A DNA stretch of 40,398 bases from CAYXVU01 sp964468725 (GTDB lineage: Bacteria > Acidobacteriota > Blastocatellia > UBA7656): positions 1 through 40,398 of the forward strand of contig CAYXVU010000023.1 in the NCBI GenBank assembly GCA_964468725.1. Reading direction: 5' to 3'. The translations under genes were made by a program, and so were the position numbers. Positions 38,194-40,398 of the stretch are shown here, piece after piece. Every line of letters begins with the position of its first letter. Position 1 is the stretch's first letter. A model generated the notes under the pieces. It saw nothing but the letters and a program-made list of their open reading frames with translations. It searched no databases and was not told where the DNA came from.

Positions 38194-40398
38194 TCAGTTG
38201 GGCAGTCCCTGGCCTTCGACATAATGTAAGAAATGGATTTGCCCGGTAAAGTCACCGGCAATAATCGTTTTTCCGTCCCGTGCAATTGCGCAGGCCGTAA
38301 ACCCATTGTCGCCATAGAACTCGGCAAGCACCGTGCCCGATCGTAGATCGAAGACAGTAACTTTTCCCTCTATTGAAGCAGCTACGAGAAGATTTGCATC
38401 ATCGGAAACAGCTAAGGAACTAAACCAAGCGTGCGGCCCGGCCTGAGCAAGAATCTGCGGTTCAAGCGCGGAATTCAACTGCCAAACTTTTATAGTCCCA
38501 TCTTTTGCGCTAGAAATGAATTGCTCTCCATCAGCAGTCGCAACCAGCGAGATGATTGGCTGAGAATGCGCTTCAATCGTTCGTATCAACTGCCCGCTTT
38601 TCCAATCCCACAGCCGGATGGTGCAATCAACCGATCCCGAAAGGGCCAGCGTGTCATCTACCATTAATGCTATACAGCTTACGGTATCTTGATGACCTTC
38701 CATAGTTCGTAGCAGCTTACCTTTTTTTAGATTCCATACCTTGATAGTTTTATCTATGGATCCGGAAAGTACACAGTAGCCCTCCTTGGTGACGGCCACG
38801 CAGAAAACATCCTTGGCGTGACCTTTTAATTTGCGCAACACTGGTCGTCCAAACAGGTCGAGAACATAGAGCAGATATGCTGCGCTCGGAAATACTGATG
38901 CGACCCAATCACAAAGCCGATACGAAAGATTTCTCCGTCCGAGATCCCATACCTTGAGTATTTCGTCCCGAGATGAAATCGCATTTTCTCCGTTAGGGCT
39001 TAAGGCAATACATTGTACTTCCCCGATTGTGCCAAGACTGCGGCATACAGACTGCGTTTCGATGTCCCAAATCTTCATCAATCCATCGTCGGAGACAGAA
39101 AGAGTTTGCTTGCCATCAGGTGTGACCACAATCCCATTAACTGCTTTTGTGTGTGGGCCAAACAGAGAAACAGCCAGCCCCTGCCTTTTCAGCTTAAGAA
39201 GCTCTTCGCGAAGATAGTCAAACGAATCGCTTGCAGATTCGTTTGACCACATCGGCTTGTAGTTGTTTCGGCCCTCTTGCGCTAATAGCCGCAACATATC
39301 AAGGCCAATTCTATCCTGAAGACCTTGCAATTCCTCATACTCGTACTGATCCATGTGCAGCGTCTCTTTCTGTAGCATTGAGAGAGCGATTTCACTGGGG
39401 GATTTGCCGGAAAGCTGATGAAGAAGGCGTTGAATATCCCAAATTCTGACTTCCCCTTTGATGGTGGCGGAGACTGCCAAGCGATCATCCGGTGTGAGCC
39501 TGATTGCTACAAAAGAATCTGCGGCGTGTCCCTGTACGGTATAGAGCCTCTGCTGCGCTTCTATGTTGTAGATTTCAAGGTAGTAGCATCTTTCCAGTGC
39601 TCCTAACCCATAAACCATTGATAATGCATGTTTGCCGTCATTAAAAACGATAAAACTCTCCCCCTGTGTTATCCCTGACTGCAACAGGTGGTTCTGCATT
39701 CTCCCTAAAACTGCGCCGGTTTCGAGATCATAGACTGCGAAATCACCTTTTTCTGGGTCATCTATGATCATTCTCTCGTCGGAGATTAGCCTGAACCAGC
39801 CTGACGCGGTTTGTATCGTGTACATCTCGCTCCCTTTTGCCATGTCCCATAGCGTCAGCATATTCAGGCCAAATACGTTTTCGCCTTCCCCCGGTACCCA
39901 TGCGCTAACGACACACTTTCCGTCTTCTCTCACCTCAACTCGGTTCGTTTTCCAGCCTGTGCCAATAAAAATGGAGAGCTGTTGTCGGCTCTCCAAATCC
40001 CACAGGATGACTTCGCCATCCTCCGAATCCGAGACGGCATACCTGTCATCGCCCCATAGTGAAATGCTTCTGACATCGCTTTTATGCCCTTGAAGGGTGT
40101 AAAGATGTCGGCCATTTTTCACATCCCAAACCATGAGAGCTCCATTCTTTAAGCCGCAAATTGCGCGCGTGTTGTGGTTGAATATCTCGACACAGGCTAT
40201 TGCGTCGTTATTGCTGCTCACGGTAACGATCTCCGTGCCTGAGCGAATATCCCAAACTCTCAGAATATGCTCTGCGGCACTTATAAAAAACCTACCATCA
40301 TCAGCAACCGCAAGAGCGGTAATTGGTTGATCAGGAAGGTGAAGCGTCCGAATCAAAGCGCCCCCGGCTTGCGTCAAGGTGGGGAGTAAGGGTTGGAG
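38194..40398 (-). CDS. WD40 double beta-propeller protein, 5' end outside the window
   Basis: 734 residues are visible and the frame remains open to the right edge; the first possible start inside (TTG 40377) has no ribosome site, so the true N-terminus lies beyond the window. About fourteen WD40 blades are seen, seven before and seven after a helical linker of about 85 residues (near residues 330-415). Well-formed blades include DVFCVAVTKEGYCVLSGSID and TVSCIALMVDDTLALSGSVD, each ending in a W-D/N signature. The short segment just before the first blade (PTLTQAGGALIRTL) resembles the joint before WD40 repeats in large bacterial proteins with N-terminal NTPase, TIR or caspase-like domains; that is memory, not a match made here. 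It probably serves as a scaffold or ligand sensor. Confidence 0.9.
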   Translation of the reverse strand, partial: LQPLLPTLTQAGGALIRTLHLPDQPITALAVADDGRFFISAAEHILRVWDIRSGTEIVTVSSNNDAIACVEIFNHNTRAICGLKNGALMVWDVKNGRHLYTLQGHKSDVRSISLWGDDRYAVSDSEDGEVILWDLESRQQLSIFIGTGWKTNRVEVREDGKCVVSAWVPGEGENVFGLNMLTLWDMAKGSEMYTIQTASGWFRLISDERMIIDDPEKGDFAVYDLETGAVLGRMQNHLLQSGITQGESFIVFNDGKHALSMVYGLGALERCYYLEIYNIEAQQRLYTVQGHAADSFVAIRLTPDDRLAVSATIKGEVRIWDIQRLLHQLSGKSPSEIALSMLQKETLHMDQYEYEELQGLQDRIGLDMLRLLAQEGRNNYKPMWSNESASDSFDYLREELLKLKRQGLAVSLFGPHTKAVNGIVVTPDGKQTLSVSDDGLMKIWDIETQSVCRSLGTIGEVQCIALSPNGENAISSRDEILKVWDLGRRNLSYRLCDWVASVFPSAAYLLYVLDLFGRPVLRKLKGHAKDVFCVAVTKEGYCVLSGSIDKTIKVWNLKKGKLLRTMEGHQDTVSCIALMVDDTLALSGSVDCTIRLWDWKSGQLIRTIEAHSQPIISLVATADGEQFISSAKDGTIKVWQLNSALEPQILAQAGPHAWFSSLAVSDDANLLVAASIEGKVTVFDLRSGTVLAEFYGDNGFTACAIARDGKTIIAGDFTGQIHFLHYVEGQGLPN

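Overview
The window looks like a chromosomal segment of a Gram-negative bacterium of moderately high GC, most likely an acidobacterium, perhaps class Blastocatellia. That placement is an inference from gene content: a zinc-ribbon Ser/Thr kinase with a YARHG tail, a DUF6677-type membrane protein, many exported peptidases, a TPR/AMIN-type N-acetylmuramoyl-L-alanine amidase, a GlcG/HbpS pair and a LolA-like protein. No rRNA or other decisive marker is present. No insertion sequence, integrase, prophage or CRISPR array was seen, and only one tRNA (Lys, anticodon CUU).

From 1 to 12870 every gene lies on the minus strand. In transcription order these are a signal-less subtilase with a glycogen-binding-like tail, a 76-residue unknown, an aquaporin-type channel, a spondin-domain protein, a GlcG/HbpS-cupin fusion, a second GlcG/HbpS protein, an SMP-30/gluconolactonase, a strong terminator-like hairpin, a glucose-1-dehydrogenase-like SDR, a GMC flavoprotein dehydrogenase, a two-domain VOC protein, a single-domain VOC protein, a DinB/DUF1572 protein, a membrane protein and a truncated exported protein. 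The SDR, GMC and lactonase genes suggest oxidation of a sugar or polyol through a lactone; the substrate cannot be read from sequence.

13326-17955 holds cell-wall genes (lytic transglycosylase, amidase), an M50 site-2 protease with CBS domains and a small two-helix membrane protein. 18141-25484 carries an S9A prolyl oligopeptidase, a convergent 29-codon ORF that looks like a RiPP precursor and has its own ribosome binding site and terminator, a GGDEF/EAL protein, and an exported subtilase ending in eight copies of a G-L-T-L-[SA]-E hexapeptide. The 29-residue peptide ends in the same hexapeptide, written with different codons. This is the most unusual feature of the window.

25925-33882 contains an M24 peptidase, a lipoprotein, a DUF6677 gene overlapping a 58-residue membrane protein missed by ordinary length cut-offs, a 90-residue protein joined to a HEAT-repeat protein, an unknown protein with a histone-H1-like tail coupled to a second unknown, and the YARHG kinase. 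34015-38036 has a LolA-like protein, a tricorn-like S41 protease, a phosphofructokinase with mixed specificity residues, a STAS protein with an acidic phosphosite, and tRNA-Lys whose promoter places +1 at or near the mature 5' end. The right end is the C-terminal part of a two-propeller WD40 protein that continues past the window.
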